A stretch of 64,000 nt of DNA from Sediminitomix flava (GCF_003149185.1 NZ_QGDO01000004.1:391076-455075); one strand, 5' to 3'. Shown: positions 1-9,088, numbered from the stretch's first letter. Notes: generated by a model not told the origin, from the sequence alone. Numbers and translations are program-made.

Positions 1-1
1 A

Positions 2-520
2 GGTGAAATGAAACCAGCTTCAGGTGAGTTTGAGTGGGGTGTTACAATTAAGAACTCGTATCTGCCAAACGACAATACGGAGTACTTCACAAATGACTTG
101 AACTTGGTTGACTGGTTACGTCAATATTCTCCAAAAGAGAAAGACGAAGCATTTATCCGTGGATTCTTGGGTAAAATGTTATTCTCTGGTGAAGAGTCGT
201 TGAAGAAGTCTTCAGTTCTTTCTGGGGGTGAAAAAGTAAGATGTATGTTCTCTAAATTGATGTTGGAAGAACCTAACTTCATGCTATTAGACGAACCTAC
301 TAACCACTTGGACTTGGAATCTATTCAAGCATTGAACAAAGCTTTAGAGGCTTACCCTGGTACAATGCTTTTAGCTTCTCATGACCACCAAATCTTGCAA
401 ACAGTAGCGAACCGTATTATCGAGATTACTCCAAACGGAATTATCGATAAACTAGTAGACTTCGATACTTACTTGAGAGATGAAGAAATTCAAAAGCAAC
501 GTGCAGAAATGTATAGCTAA
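2..520 (+). CDS. ABC-F family ATPase, C-terminal part (5' end outside window)
   Basis: The reading frame is open to the left edge of the window, so the first ATG at 8 is internal and the gene is cut by the window. What remains is the second ATP-binding domain without its Walker A: the ABC signature LSGGEKVR, Walker B with FMLLDEPTNHLD, and the H-loop in ASHDHQIL. The DEPTNHLD form and the lack of membrane segments mark the ABC-F class, soluble ATPases that act on ribosomes. The tail resembles the YbiT-type subgroup, as far as I can judge without the N-terminal half. A hairpin with a T-tract follows 26 nt after the stop, so the gene ends its transcription unit. Confidence 0.9.
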   Translation, partial: GEMKPASGEFEWGVTIKNSYLPNDNTEYFTNDLNLVDWLRQYSPKEKDEAFIRGFLGKMLFSGEESLKKSSVLSGGEKVRCMFSKLMLEEPNFMLLDEPTNHLDLESIQALNKALEAYPGTMLLASHDHQILQTVANRIIEITPNGIIDKLVDFDTYLRDEEIQKQRAEMYS

Positions 521-545
521 GCTTTAGAGTTTTAATAAAATATAG

Positions 546-579
546 AGACTTTCTCAGCAATGGGAAAGTCTTTTTTTTT
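546..579 (+). terminator. Rho-independent terminator of the ABC-F gene
   Basis: AGACTTTC (546-553) pairs with GAAAGTCT (564-571), followed by a run of T. It sits directly after the ABC-F stop codon. Confidence 0.8.
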
Positions 580-585
580 GTACTA

Positions 586-620
586 ATAAAAAAGTCACCC
601 AACGAATGCTGAGTGACTTC
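586..620 (-). terminator. Terminator of the uracil permease gene
   Basis: On the minus strand an AAGTCAC/GTGACTT stem (613-619 with 592-598) is followed by a T-rich stretch, 23 nt past the permease stop. It faces the previous terminator between convergent genes. Confidence 0.65.
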
Positions 621-642
621 ATTTTATATTCTGAAAAAGAAA

Positions 643-1890
643 TTAAGCAATTACAGCTGCTTCTTCTTTTTTCTCTTCTTTCATTCTTTCTTCCTTCTCT
701 TCTCTTGGTTCTGGAAGGATTAGGTTTAGAACAATACCTACAATACTTGCCAATCCAATACCAGAAAGGTGAGTTTCTCCAATTTCTAAAACAGCACCAC
801 CAATACCAGCAGTCAAGATCATACCTACAATGATCTGATTTCTTGTACTACTCATCAAACCTTTTTTATCAGCCAAAGTCTTGATACCTACAGTAGCAAT
901 CATTTGGAATAATAAAAGCATGATACCACCCAATACAGGTGTAGGGATGACTTTCAAGAAAGCACTCAATTTCCCACAAAGTGAGAATAGAATAGCCGTA
1001 ACAGCTGAAATACGAAGGATAGCAGGATTTGTCATTTTAGTCAATGAAATCGCTCCTGTTACTTCAGAATATGTAGTATTTGGAGGTCCTCCCATAAACC
1101 CAGCAAACATAGTTGCAATACCATCACCTAACAATGTACGGTGAAGCCCTGGCTTTTTCACAAAATCTTTCTTTGCTACAGCACTAATTGCATGCATATC
1201 CCCGATGTGTTCAATCAATGGAGCTACAGCCACAGGAAGCATAAACCAAATAGCATTCAAGTCGAATGTAGGCATCACAAATTTTGGCAATTGGAACCAA
1301 GCAGCTTCTACCACAGGAGTAAAATCAACATTACCCGTAACAAGTCCGTACAAGAACCCTACGACAATACCGATAAATACAGGTACAAGCTTCAAGAATC
1401 CTTTTCCATACAAAACACTAATCATAGCTGAAAAAAGTGCCACAAGTGCCATTACCCAGTTATCCTTTGCCATACCAACTCCTACAGGAGCTAATCCTAG
1501 ACCAATAACCATAATTACAGGTCCCACAACTACAGGAGGGAAGAGTTTCTCAATAATTTTTGAACCTCCAAAACGAATCACAGCAGACATTACGGTATAA
1601 ACAGCACCAACAGCTATAATACCTGCCATGGCTCCAGACATTCCGTATAGTTCAGCACCCTTTTGTATAGGAGCAATAAAGGCAAAGCTACTGCCTAAGA
1701 AAACAGGAACATTGCCTTTAGTAATCAAATGAAAAAGAAGTGTACCAATACCAGCCGTAAAGAGGGCTACTGCAGGGTCAATACCTGTAAGAAGAGGAAC
1801 GAGTACTGTAGCTCCAAATGCTACAAACATAAATTGTACGCCCAACGCAAGCTTTTTAGGATTGCTTAGTGAGGTTGTATCCTTAGTCAT
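643..1890 (-). CDS. uraA: Uracil/xanthine permease, NCS2 family (UraA-like)
   Basis: Inner-membrane nucleobase:cation symporter, probably importing uracil. The 415-residue length is normal for the UraA/PyrP branch of NCS2. The sequence is a series of hydrophobic segments with family landmarks: a GxxFxFVAFGATVLVPLL-like start (residues about 18-35), LGSSFAFIAPI with the first-half substrate region, and PLIEHIGDMHAIS (about 222-234) carrying the conserved glutamate, followed by GDGIATMFAGFMGGPPNTTYSE typical of the second half. The C-terminus is a charged Glu/Lys tail. The gene stands alone between terminators; xanthine or another base as substrate cannot be excluded from sequence alone. Confidence 0.88.
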   Translation of the reverse strand: MTKDTTSLSNPKKLALGVQFMFVAFGATVLVPLLTGIDPAVALFTAGIGTLLFHLITKGNVPVFLGSSFAFIAPIQKGAELYGMSGAMAGIIAVGAVYTVMSAVIRFGGSKIIEKLFPPVVVGPVIMVIGLGLAPVGVGMAKDNWVMALVALFSAMISVLYGKGFLKLVPVFIGIVVGFLYGLVTGNVDFTPVVEAAWFQLPKFVMPTFDLNAIWFMLPVAVAPLIEHIGDMHAISAVAKKDFVKKPGLHRTLLGDGIATMFAGFMGGPPNTTYSEVTGAISLTKMTNPAILRISAVTAILFSLCGKLSAFLKVIPTPVLGGIMLLLFQMIATVGIKTLADKKGLMSSTRNQIIVGMILTAGIGGAVLEIGETHLSGIGLASIVGIVLNLILPEPREEKEERMKEEKKEEAAVIA

Positions 1891-2000
1891 GAAGTTAAGT
1901 ATTTGTTAGAATCAAGTGTTACTTTTTGTAACCAGATGCAAAAATACGTGAAAAAAACGTAAGCAATTCTTAATAAGATTTAGGCAAAAAAATTAGGCAT

Positions 2001-2032
2001 AAAAAAAACGCTCAACCTTTCGGCTGAGCGTC
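2001..2032 (-). terminator. Terminator of tuf
   Basis: ACGCTCA/TGAGCGT stem spanning 2008-2031 with eight T on the minus strand, 24 nt beyond the tuf stop. Confidence 0.85.
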
Positions 2033-2055
2033 TTATATATTCAATTGGAATATGA

Positions 2056-3234
2056 TTAGTCAAGGATTTCAGTAACCTGACCAGCACCAACTGTTCTACC
2101 ACCTTCACGGATTGCAAAACGAAGACCAACTTCCATTGCAATTTCCTTAAGAAGATCAACAGTAATAGTGATGTTATCACCTGGCATTACCATTTCAACT
2201 CCGTCAGGAAGAGAGATAGTACCTGTTACGTCAGTTGTACGGAAGTAGAACTGAGGGTTGTAACCTTTGAAGAATGGAGTGTGACGTCCACCTTCTTCTT
2301 TAGAAAGTACGTAGATCTCACCTTTGAATTGTTTGTGAGGAGTTACAGAACCTGGTTTACAGATTACCATACCACGCTTGATTTGCTCTTTGTCGATACC
2401 ACGAAGAAGTAGACCTACGTTATCACCAGCCTCACCTCTATCTAGGATCTTACGGAACATCTCAACTCCAGTGATAGTTGATTTCAACTCACCACCAAGA
2501 CCCAAGATTTGAACTTCGTCACCAGTGTTAGCAACACCTTTCTCGATACGTCCTGTAGCAACAGTACCACGACCAGTAATTGAGAATACGTCCTCAACTG
2601 GCATCAAGAAGTCTTTATCTACATCACGCTCAGGAAGTGGAATGTGCTCATCAACGTTGTTCATAAGCTCCATTACAGTTTCTACCCACTTCTCTTCACC
2701 GTTCAATGCACCAAGAGCAGAACCTTTAATGATTGGACAGTCATCGTAGCCTTTATCTTCAAGCTCTTCAGCAACTTCCATTTCAACTAGCTCTAGCATT
2801 TCCTCGTCATCAACCATATCGGCTTTGTTCAAGAAAACAACAATCTTAGGTACACCAACCTGACGAGCCAAAAGGATGTGCTCTTTAGTTTGAGGCATAC
2901 ATCCGTCAGTAGCAGCAACTACTAGGATAGCACCGTCCATCTGAGCAGCACCAGTTACCATGTTTTTCACGTAATCGGCGTGACCTGGACAGTCAACGTG
3001 TGCATAGTGACGGTTTTCAGTTTGGTACTCAACGTGAGAAGTGTTGATAGTAATACCACGCTCTTTTTCTTCTGGAGCATTGTCAATTGTAGAGAAATCT
3101 CTTTGCTCTGCAAGACCTTTTGAAGCCAATACTGATGAAATCGCAGCAGTCAAAGTAGTCTTACCGTGGTCAACGTGACCGATAGTACCGATGTTCAAGT
3201 GCGGTTTCGAGCGGTCAAAGGTTTCTTTAGCCAT
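2056..3234 (-). CDS. tuf: Translation elongation factor Tu
   Basis: GTPase that delivers aminoacyl-tRNA to the ribosome. All G motifs are present: GHVDHGKT (residues about 19-26), switch with [22 protein letters not shown], and the C-terminal domain ending in [10 protein letters not shown]. The length (392) is usual. The tRNA genes Tyr, Gly and Thr lie immediately upstream on the same strand, the order of the classical tyrT-glyT-thrT-tufB operon, and a promoter before tRNA-Tyr at 3625-3654 probably drives all of them. The gene is nearly free of rare features and looks highly expressed. Whether a second tuf copy exists elsewhere is not visible. Confidence 0.98.
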   Translation of the reverse strand: MAKETFDRSKPHLNIGTIGHVDHGKTTLTAAISSVLASKGLAEQRDFSTIDNAPEEKERGITINTSHVEYQTENRHYAHVDCPGHADYVKNMVTGAAQMDGAILVVAATDGCMPQTKEHILLARQVGVPKIVVFLNKADMVDDEEMLELVEMEVAEELEDKGYDDCPIIKGSALGALNGEEKWVETVMELMNNVDEHIPLPERDVDKDFLMPVEDVFSITGRGTVATGRIEKGVANTGDEVQILGLGGELKSTITGVEMFRKILDRGEAGDNVGLLLRGIDKEQIKRGMVICKPGSVTPHKQFKGEIYVLSKEEGGRHTPFFKGYNPQFYFRTTDVTGTISLPDGVEMVMPGDNITITVDLLKEIAMEVGLRFAIREGGRTVGAGQVTEILD

Positions 3235-3289
3235 CTTCTGAAAATATTAGATTTAAGTGAATGAATGAAGATTCGAACTTAGATGATCG

Positions 3290-3361
<72 letters not shown>

Positions 3362-3389
3362 TTATGGAAAAGATCTCCGTTCGAATCAG

Positions 3390-3462
3390 AGCGGGCGACG
3401 AGGCTCGAACCCGCGACCTGCAGCTTGGAAGGCTGCCGCTCTACCAACTGAGCTACGCCCGC
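3390..3462 (-). tRNA. tRNA-Gly (TCC), copy 1
   Basis: Minus strand: acceptor GCGGGCG/CGCCCGC, anticodon stem GCAGC/GCTGC with loop CTTCCAA giving TCC, T-loop GTTCGAGCC. No encoded CCA. Identical to the copies at 3875-3947 and 4090-4162. Confidence 0.97.
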
Positions 3463-3493
3463 TTATTATATATAAGCGTTTCTTATATAAATG

Positions 3494-3574
3494 TGGGGAG
3501 GGCAGGATTCGAACCTGCGAAGCCGAAGCAACGGATTTACAGTCCGTCCCATTTGACCGCTCTGGAACCTCCCC
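3494..3574 (-). tRNA. tRNA-Tyr (GTA), copy 1
   Basis: Minus strand: acceptor GGGGAGG/CCTCCCC with discriminator A, anticodon stem ACGGA/TCCGT with loop CTGTAAA giving GTA, and a long class II variable arm (TGCTTCGGCTTCGC region). First gene of the Tyr-Gly-Thr-tuf unit. Identical to the copies at 3979-4059 and 4178-4258. Confidence 0.97.
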
Positions 3575-3624
3575 AGAGTTTTTCAAAACCCACTCCAAGT
3601 ACCTTTGGAGAGGGATTCGGAGTG

Positions 3625-3654
3625 CAAATGTATATTGAATTTTAAAAAGTTCAA
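3625..3654 (-). promoter_or_regulatory. Bacteroidota sigma-A promoter of Tyr-Gly-Thr-tuf
   Basis: Minus strand: TTG (3654-3652), a 19-nt spacer, then TACATTTG (3632-3625), matching the TTG/TAnnTTTG consensus. The expected start is about 45 nt upstream of tRNA-Tyr. Confidence 0.8.
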
Positions 3655-3830
3655 ACTTTTAGCTCAATTTTAGATTTTTTTTCATTCCCGCTTGATTTTA
3701 CGGAAATATTACAGATCTAAAATGGCACTCAAAAGTCCTTACCTTCTAACATTTAACTTTTCTCGAATAGTTCTTTTTCAAAGAAAATTCCGAAGTAGTT
3801 AAATATGCACATTTATCGAATATTATTTAT

Positions 3831-3860
3831 AAAAAAAAGCCAATCCTTTTGGGATAGGCT
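3831..3860 (-). terminator. Terminator of the upstream Tyr-Gly-Tyr-Gly unit
   Basis: Stem AGCC-T-ATCC/GGAT-T-GGCT (3838-3860) with eight T on the minus strand and T also on the plus side. It separates the two upstream Tyr-Gly pairs from the Tyr-Gly-Thr-tuf operon. Confidence 0.75.
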
Positions 3861-3874
3861 TTCTTTTTATGATG

Positions 3875-3947
3875 AGCGGGCGACGAGGCTCGAACCCGCG
3901 ACCTGCAGCTTGGAAGGCTGCCGCTCTACCAACTGAGCTACGCCCGC
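3875..3947 (-). tRNA. tRNA-Gly (TCC), copy 2
   Basis: Same sequence as copy 1, base for base, including acceptor GCGGGCG and anticodon TCC. It is the last gene before the terminator at 3831-3860. Confidence 0.97.
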
Positions 3948-3978
3948 TTGACGTTTTAAGTTTTCACTTAAAATTTCG

Positions 3979-4059
3979 TGGGGAGGGCAGGATTCGAACC
4001 TGCGAAGCCGAAGCAACGGATTTACAGTCCGTCCCATTTGACCGCTCTGGAACCTCCCC
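3979..4059 (-). tRNA. tRNA-Tyr (GTA), copy 2
   Basis: Same sequence as the other two Tyr genes, with GTA anticodon and long variable arm. It lies 31 nt upstream of tRNA-Gly copy 2. Confidence 0.97.
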
Positions 4060-4089
4060 AAAGCATTTATATATTCTTCAATAAACTTG

Positions 4090-4162
4090 AGCGGGCGACG
4101 AGGCTCGAACCCGCGACCTGCAGCTTGGAAGGCTGCCGCTCTACCAACTGAGCTACGCCCGC
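4090..4162 (-). tRNA. tRNA-Gly (TCC), copy 3
   Basis: Same sequence as copies 1 and 2. The spacer to the preceding Tyr gene is only 15 nt. Confidence 0.97.
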
Positions 4163-4177
4163 TTGGCGTTTATTTGG

Positions 4178-4258
4178 TGGGGAGGGCAGGATTCGAACCT
4201 GCGAAGCCGAAGCAACGGATTTACAGTCCGTCCCATTTGACCGCTCTGGAACCTCCCC
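4178..4258 (-). tRNA. tRNA-Tyr (GTA), copy 3
   Basis: Same sequence as the other Tyr genes. First gene of the upstream four-tRNA unit, preceded by its own promoter at 4311-4340. Confidence 0.97.
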
Positions 4259-4310
4259 AGAGCAATATTTCGTTTCTGAAGCGCTGTGCGTCATTCCCGA
4301 ATTGCGAGTG

Positions 4311-4340
4311 CAAAGGTATAGGGTCGGAGCTAATCTGCAA
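4311..4340 (-). promoter_or_regulatory. Promoter of the four-tRNA unit
   Basis: Minus strand: TTG (4340-4338), 19-nt spacer, TACCTTTG (4318-4311). Spacing is identical to the promoter at 3625-3654, which supports both calls and shows that the duplicated unit carries its own promoter. Confidence 0.8.
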
Positions 4341-4626
4341 AGCTTTCTACAAAGTTTTTTAGACACTTTCTTGCAACAGTCTCATTTTAAGCGAGAAAAA
4401 TTTCATTATTTTTTCATTACTTAAAAGCTATTCTGATGATTTAAGCTATTTGATCGCCTTTCATTATTTTCTCCCCCTTTCTTCTTTAAAATCTATTTAC
4501 AATAGATTTCATATCTATTGACTCATTTTTTAGTTGTGAGTTGATGTTTGTATAAGAACTTGTAGAAATATTTTTCTTCTAATAGGCTCCATATTTCTTG
4601 ATTCATTTAAAAAGTAGAGCAAACAA

Positions 4627-4735
4627 AAAAGCCTTAAGGCAAAATCCTCAAGGCTTTTCATACACAACAACAAACTATGCGATCTATAACTAGCAGCCTC
4701 AATCTTGTGTATTGAAGCTCTCGTCTCATATCTTG
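4627..4735 (-). ncRNA. Candidate small RNA in a gene-free region
   Basis: The stretch 4341-5165 contains no convincing gene. Within it a -7-like box TACCTTTG lies at 4747-4740 on the minus strand and a 9-bp hairpin with T-tract (4627-4635 with 4650-4658) about 80-110 nt downstream. Together they could delimit an RNA of about 105 nt. No good TTG at -33 is present (TTTC at the right place), and the hairpin could also work on the plus strand. This is an inference from signals only; short ORFs through it look random. Confidence 0.3.
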
Positions 4736-4984
4736 ATAACAAAGGTATATGATACGTTTATAATAGAAATATGGATTGATCACCCCTTTAAAGTGACAAA
4801 TATCAACTTTTAGCTTCATCCTTGAATTATTCACTACAACAATCAGCTCTAACACCAAATTATATTCTATAAGTGTATTTAAGTCACTTTAATTTTCAAG
4901 CGAGTATTGATATAAAAAAATTTTATTAGGCTGTTAAAGCTCTTTAGCAAATCACTACTTGATTATAGTTTTTTAGTCCCTGCA

Positions 4985-5018
4985 GTCAATAAATAGATCT
5001 CAACACCTATTTATTGAC
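4985..5018. repeat. Perfect 12-bp inverted repeat upstream of truA
   Basis: GTCAATAAATAG (4985-4996) is mirrored by CTATTTATTGAC (5007-5018) around a 10-nt loop. There is no T-tract, so it is not an ordinary terminator. It may be an operator or a structured RNA, 150 nt before truA. Confidence 0.6.
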
Positions 5019-5113
5019 ATTTATTAACTCAATAATCATATTTTTTATACTCTAAAAGGATAATGTTCTACATAAAAAAAACATCCATAGTACTTTTATC
5101 AATTGATCTTCCG

Positions 5114-5121
5114 TATTTTTG
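5114..5121 (+). promoter_or_regulatory. -7 element of the truA-rbfA promoter
   Basis: TATTTTTG fits TAnnTTTG and lies about 45 nt before the truA start. No TTG is found at the usual distance upstream, so the call rests on the -7 box alone. Confidence 0.45.
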
Positions 5122-5165
5122 CAGACCAATATTGATTTTCTTCCCTAAAAAAATCCATAGTTAGA

Positions 5166-5945
5166 TTGAGGTATTTTATTGAGGTAGCCTATCATGGGGC
5201 TAATTATAATGGATGGCAGATTCAGCCAGAAGGAGAAACCGTACAAGGAAAGCTAAATTACGTTTTGAGTAAGCTTATTCGTGCGGAAATTGCAATAATG
5301 GGAAGTGGTCGTACCGATACAGGTGTACACTGTAGGCAACAGTTTGCCCATTTTGATTTGGATAAACCCCTTCCTTTTTCCAAAAAAGATTTATTACACA
5401 AGGCAAATGTATTTTTGCCAGATGATATAGTGATTAAAAGTATTCATGAAGTTAAGCCTGACGTCCATGCTCGTTTTACGGCTACAGATCGTGTTTACCA
5501 TTATCACATTACTTCTTTTAAAGATCCTTTTGGTACAGGACAAGAATATTTATGTCCGAAGCCATTAGACTTACCAAAGATGAATGAGGCTTGTAAAGTC
5601 TTATTGGAGCTTACAGACTATGAAGCATTTAGTAAGAGCAAGATGAGTGTAAAAACCTTTGAATGTGATATTACAGAAGCTTACTTCAAAGAGTCTGAAC
5701 CTGGGAAGTATATCTTTAGAATAAAAGCAAACCGATTCTTAAGAGGAATGGTACGTATAATAGTAGGAAATCTACTTCAGATAGGGCTAGGCAATCTAAC
5801 TGCCGAAGAAATGCGTTCTATTATTATACAAAAGAAACGTGTCCATGGACGATTCTTAGTACCTGCTCAAGGCTTGTATTTGCAAGAAGTTCATTATCCT
5901 GAAGGAATTTGGTTAGAAGAACCTTCAGACGAAAAAAATTATTAA
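5166..5945 (+). CDS. truA: tRNA pseudouridine(38-40) synthase TruA
   Basis: Isomerises uridines 38-40 in the anticodon stem-loop of many tRNAs. The start is a TTG at 5166: the frame has a stop at 5133-5135 and no ATG between, and the resulting N-terminus (RYFIEVAYHGANYNGWQ) is the usual one. The catalytic Asp51 lies in GSGRTDTGVH; VHARFTATDRVYHYHI and RFLRGMVRIIVG are further family blocks. Length (259) is normal. rbfA follows after 27 nt, so the two probably form an operon for tRNA modification and ribosome maturation. Confidence 0.96.
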   Translation: MRYFIEVAYHGANYNGWQIQPEGETVQGKLNYVLSKLIRAEIAIMGSGRTDTGVHCRQQFAHFDLDKPLPFSKKDLLHKANVFLPDDIVIKSIHEVKPDVHARFTATDRVYHYHITSFKDPFGTGQEYLCPKPLDLPKMNEACKVLLELTDYEAFSKSKMSVKTFECDITEAYFKESEPGKYIFRIKANRFLRGMVRIIVGNLLQIGLGNLTAEEMRSIIIQKKRVHGRFLVPAQGLYLQEVHYPEGIWLEEPSDEKNY

Positions 5946-5972
5946 GTATAAAATCGATATCATTAATATATA

Positions 5973-6365
5973 ATGGATAGTAAAAGACAGCAAAAATTCT
6001 CTCGTCTCATCCAAAAAGATCTTGGAGAGATCTTCCAACAGAATGCCAACAAATGGTTCAACGGTGCTTTCATTACGGTTACACAAGTGAGCGTAACACC
6101 AGACCTTGCTATGGCTAAAGTATATTTGAGCTTCTTGATGGTAAAAGACAACAAGGCGATGCTACAAGAAGTGAAGATGCTGACGAAAGAAATTAGAAGT
6201 ACTTTGGCACAACGTATCCGTAAGCAAGCTCGTATCATTCCTGATTTGGTATTTTATTACGATGATACACTTGAGGTATCTGCTCAGGTTGATAAGCTTT
6301 TTGAAGACTTAGATATCCCTCCTGCTCCAGAAGAGGATGAAGACGACGATACGTACAAAAAATAA
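5973..6365 (+). CDS. rbfA: 30S ribosome-binding factor RbfA
   Basis: Small KH-domain protein that helps mature the 5' end of 16S rRNA in the 30S subunit. The core matches the family: QKDLGEIFQQNA near the start, FITVTQVSVTPDLAMAKVYLSF in the middle, and the helix with RIRKQARIIPDLVFYYDDTLE. The C-terminal acidic tail (EEDEDDD) is common in Bacteroidota. The gene is coupled to truA upstream and followed by a strong terminator. Confidence 0.95.
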   Translation: MDSKRQQKFSRLIQKDLGEIFQQNANKWFNGAFITVTQVSVTPDLAMAKVYLSFLMVKDNKAMLQEVKMLTKEIRSTLAQRIRKQARIIPDLVFYYDDTLEVSAQVDKLFEDLDIPPAPEEDEDDDTYKK

Positions 6366-6382
6366 TTTTTGTTCATAGAGCA

Positions 6383-6434
6383 AGAAAACCCCAACGCTAG
6401 TTATTCAGACTGAGTGTTGGGGTTTTCTTTTATC
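6383..6434 (+). terminator. Terminator of truA-rbfA
   Basis: Long stem AGAAAACCCCAAC.CT with AG.GTTGGGGTTTTCT (6383-6399 with 6413-6428) followed by T-rich sequence, 18 nt after the rbfA stop. Confidence 0.88.
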
Positions 6435-6437
6435 CTA

Positions 6438-6473
6438 TAAAAAAACTCTACCTATTCACCGATAAGTAGAGTC
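6438..6473 (-). terminator. Second terminator downstream of ilvC
   Basis: Stem ACTCTAC/GTAGAGT (6445-6451 with 6466-6472) with an uninterrupted T run on the minus strand. It backs up the hairpin at 6512-6549 for transcripts arriving from ilvC. Confidence 0.65.
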
Positions 6474-6511
6474 GTAAAATGCAATGAATTGAATGTATTA
6501 CTTGAAAAGAC

Positions 6512-6549
6512 AGCCCCAACCAAGGATAGAATTGGTTTGGGGCTTTTTT
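6512..6549 (-). terminator. Bidirectional terminator after ilvC
   Basis: AGCCCCAACCAA (6512-6523) pairs with TTGGTTTGGGGCT (6532-6544). T-rich on both sides, strongest on the plus side; on the minus strand it follows ilvC by 52 nt. Confidence 0.75.
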
Positions 6550-6601
6550 CACACAAGAAAGAAAGGTATTTGCGTTTGTCTTTCAGTAATGTTGATAATA
6601 T

Positions 6602-8083
6602 TTATTTTGTGTTGATGGCTTTCATAGCTGTCATCGCAGAACGCAATTCTTTACCAATTGCTTCTACTGGGTGGTTTCTGATGCTATCGTTTACAGCAAT
6701 CAGTTTTTGGTTATCCACTCCGTTGTCTTTTCCTGCATTAAAGTCTTTACCAATGATATCAGTATCCACTTTAGTCATAAACTCAGCCAAAAGTGGCTTA
6801 CATGCATGATCGAACAAGTAACATCCGTATTCTGCTGTATCAGAAATTACTCGGTTCATTTCGAATAGTTTCTTACGAGCAATCGTGTTAGCGATCAATG
6901 GAGTTTCATGAAGTGACTCATAATATGCAGATGCATCTTTGATTCCTGCTTCTACCATAGTTTCAAAAGCAAGCTCTACACCTGACTTCACAAAAGCGAC
7001 CATCAAAAGTCCGTTGTCAAAGTATTCTTGTTCAGAAATTTCTTGTGCAGTAACTTCTGTTTTTTCGAAGTTTGTTTCGCCAGTTTCAGCTCTCCATGTT
7101 AGAAGTTTCACATCGTCATTAGCCCAATCTGCCATCATTGTAGAAGAGAATTCTCCACTCATGATATCATCTTGATGCTTTTGGAACAACGGACGCATGA
7201 TTGTCTTAAGTTCTTCAGCAAGTTCGAATGCTTTTATTTTTGCAGGATTAGAAAGGCGATCCATCATACCTGTAATACCTCCGTGTTTCAAGGCTTCAGT
7301 TACAGTTTCCCAACCGTATTGGATCAATTTAGCAGCATAAGCAGCGTCGATTCCTTTCTCGACCATTTTGTCAAAGCTCAAGATCGAACCTGTTTGTAAC
7401 AAACCACAAAGAATAGTTTGCTCACCCATCAAGTCAGATTTTACTTCTGCTACAAATGATGATTTCAATACACCTGCGCGGTGTCCACCTGTAGCAGCAG
7501 CATATGCTTTTGCATAATCCCAACCTTTTCCTTCTGGGTCATTTTCTGGGTGTACAGCGATGAGAGTCGGTACCCCAAAACCTCTTTTATATTCTTCACG
7601 AACCTCAGTACCTGGACATTTTGGCGCGACCATGATTACTGTGATATCTTCACGAATTTGCATTCCTTCTTCAACAATGTTGAATCCGTGAGAATATGAA
7701 AGTGCAGAATTTTGTTTCATCAGTGGCATTACTGCTGAAACTACATTTGAATGTTGTTTATCTGGAGTTAGATTGATAACTAAATCAGCAGATGGAATAA
7801 GTTCTTCATAAGTACCTACTGCAAAACCATTGTCAGTAGCATTTTTCCATGAAGCTCTCTTTTCTTCAATAGCTGATGAACGTAGAGCGAAAGAAACATC
7901 TAAACCAGAGTCTCTCATGTTCAAACCTTGGTTCAAACCTTGAGCTCCACATCCTACGATAACTACTTTTTTACCTGTAAGTGCTTGTACGCCTTCTGCA
8001 AATTCAGATTGATCCATGAATTCGCAAGTACCTAGTTGATTTAGCTGCTCTCTTAGAGGCAGTGAGTTAAAATAATTTGCCAT
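6602..8083 (-). CDS. ilvC: Ketol-acid reductoisomerase (class II)
   Basis: NADPH- and Mg-dependent isomerisation and reduction of acetolactate or acetohydroxybutyrate, second common step of valine, leucine and isoleucine synthesis. The Rossmann motif [14 protein letters not shown] (residues about 40-53) is clear, followed by the [20 protein letters not shown] block. The 493-residue length identifies the long class II form with a duplicated knotted C-terminal domain, as in E. coli. No ilvBN, ilvD or leu genes are adjacent, which is unusual since these often cluster. An AraC regulator lies 94 nt upstream on the same strand; no leader peptide or riboswitch is seen. Confidence 0.96.
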   Translation of the reverse strand: MANYFNSLPLREQLNQLGTCEFMDQSEFAEGVQALTGKKVVIVGCGAQGLNQGLNMRDSGLDVSFALRSSAIEEKRASWKNATDNGFAVGTYEELIPSADLVINLTPDKQHSNVVSAVMPLMKQNSALSYSHGFNIVEEGMQIREDITVIMVAPKCPGTEVREEYKRGFGVPTLIAVHPENDPEGKGWDYAKAYAAATGGHRAGVLKSSFVAEVKSDLMGEQTILCGLLQTGSILSFDKMVEKGIDAAYAAKLIQYGWETVTEALKHGGITGMMDRLSNPAKIKAFELAEELKTIMRPLFQKHQDDIMSGEFSSTMMADWANDDVKLLTWRAETGETNFEKTEVTAQEISEQEYFDNGLLMVAFVKSGVELAFETMVEAGIKDASAYYESLHETPLIANTIARKKLFEMNRVISDTAEYGCYLFDHACKPLLAEFMTKVDTDIIGKDFNAGKDNGVDNQKLIAVNDSIRNHPVEAIGKELRSAMTAMKAINTK

Positions 8084-8177
8084 ATCTATAATATTTTATC
8101 TTTCTGTGTGTGTAATACAAATATCAGAAAGAGAACTGCGATATGACAGGTTCAAAATATGGAAATTTAGGTACTTT

Positions 8178-9047
8178 TCAATGCTTTCTTCGGTACTCCA
8201 ATGGAGTATAACCCGTAGTCTTCTTAAAAAACTTGGTTAGATAGGACTGATCATTATAATTTAAATGATCTGCAATCTCTGTAGCTGTCATGTCAGTATG
8301 CAGTAACAAACGCTTTATTTCCAACACATTACGATCTTTCAACAAATCATTTGAAGTCTTTCCTGTCACTGACTTTACTACTTGTGTAAGATGATTGGGC
8401 GATACATTAAGCAGATCAGCATATTGTTGGATTGATGGATTTTCTTGGTACTTTTCCTCGATCAATTGACGAAATCGTTTTACGAGCAGGTGTCCTTTAC
8501 CCTTCCCATCCGACTGAACCTCTTGAGGATAAAGCTGATGACAGTAATTCAAAACAAGGTCTAGCAATGAATTCATTATCTCAAACTGATCTGTTGGATA
8601 TGACATAAGTTGACAACCTCTCTCAAATAAATTGACTAGAAAATCTAAATCAGCTTTTTCTTTTATATATAAAGGGTCATTCTTTCTGTTTACACTAAAA
8701 AAGAATGGAAGTTCCAGAAGTTTATTCTTATTCTGTTTGTGAAGTAGGTAGAATTCCTCTGTAAAAAGGAAGATATAGCCTGCTATGTCTTTGGACAATT
8801 CTACTTTGTGGGCTTGCCCCGGGCTTAGAAAAAAGATACAAGGCGGTTTTACTTCGTATTCATTATTATCAATAATATGAAGCCCTGAACCATGAGTAAG
8901 AAAGAGTACTTCAAAAAAATCATGTCGGTGAGGATACTGCACTTCAAAGTGACGATTGGCATCAAATACTTCTACCTGATACGGCTTACCTTCACTAAGG
9001 TGTGAACTAAACTGATCTATACTATATATAGGTATCTCTTTTTTCAT
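8178..9047 (-). CDS. AraC family transcriptional regulator
   Basis: DNA-binding regulator with an N-terminal cupin-like sensor half and a C-terminal AraC double helix-turn-helix. The cupin part contains YPHRHDFFEVLFLTHGSG (around residues 34-51) and a PGQAHK segment. The DNA-binding part (about residues 185-289) includes IQQYADLLNVSPNHLTQVVKS and the signature ATEIADHLNYNDQSYLTKFFKK...GYTPLEYR. It is the gene directly upstream of ilvC but nothing shows that it controls it. Effector unknown; similar proteins often respond to sugars or aromatic compounds. Confidence 0.9.
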   Translation of the reverse strand: MKKEIPIYSIDQFSSHLSEGKPYQVEVFDANRHFEVQYPHRHDFFEVLFLTHGSGLHIIDNNEYEVKPPCIFFLSPGQAHKVELSKDIAGYIFLFTEEFYLLHKQNKNKLLELPFFFSVNRKNDPLYIKEKADLDFLVNLFERGCQLMSYPTDQFEIMNSLLDLVLNYCHQLYPQEVQSDGKGKGHLLVKRFRQLIEEKYQENPSIQQYADLLNVSPNHLTQVVKSVTGKTSNDLLKDRNVLEIKRLLLHTDMTATEIADHLNYNDQSYLTKFFKKTTGYTPLEYRRKH

Positions 9048-9088
9048 ACACTCAACTACACTGCTCTAAGTATTTTCCGCTATCAGAT

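Noticed and set aside
4530-4858. Minus-strand frames of 60-70 residues in the gap upstream of truA
   Set aside because: They overlap each other in different frames, have no recognisable domain, and end within a terminator-like hairpin; a non-coding RNA is the better idea.
8084-8177. Riboswitch or leader peptide for ilvC
   Set aside because: The 94-nt interval to the AraC gene holds no runs of branched-chain codons or T-box or riboswitch-like structure.
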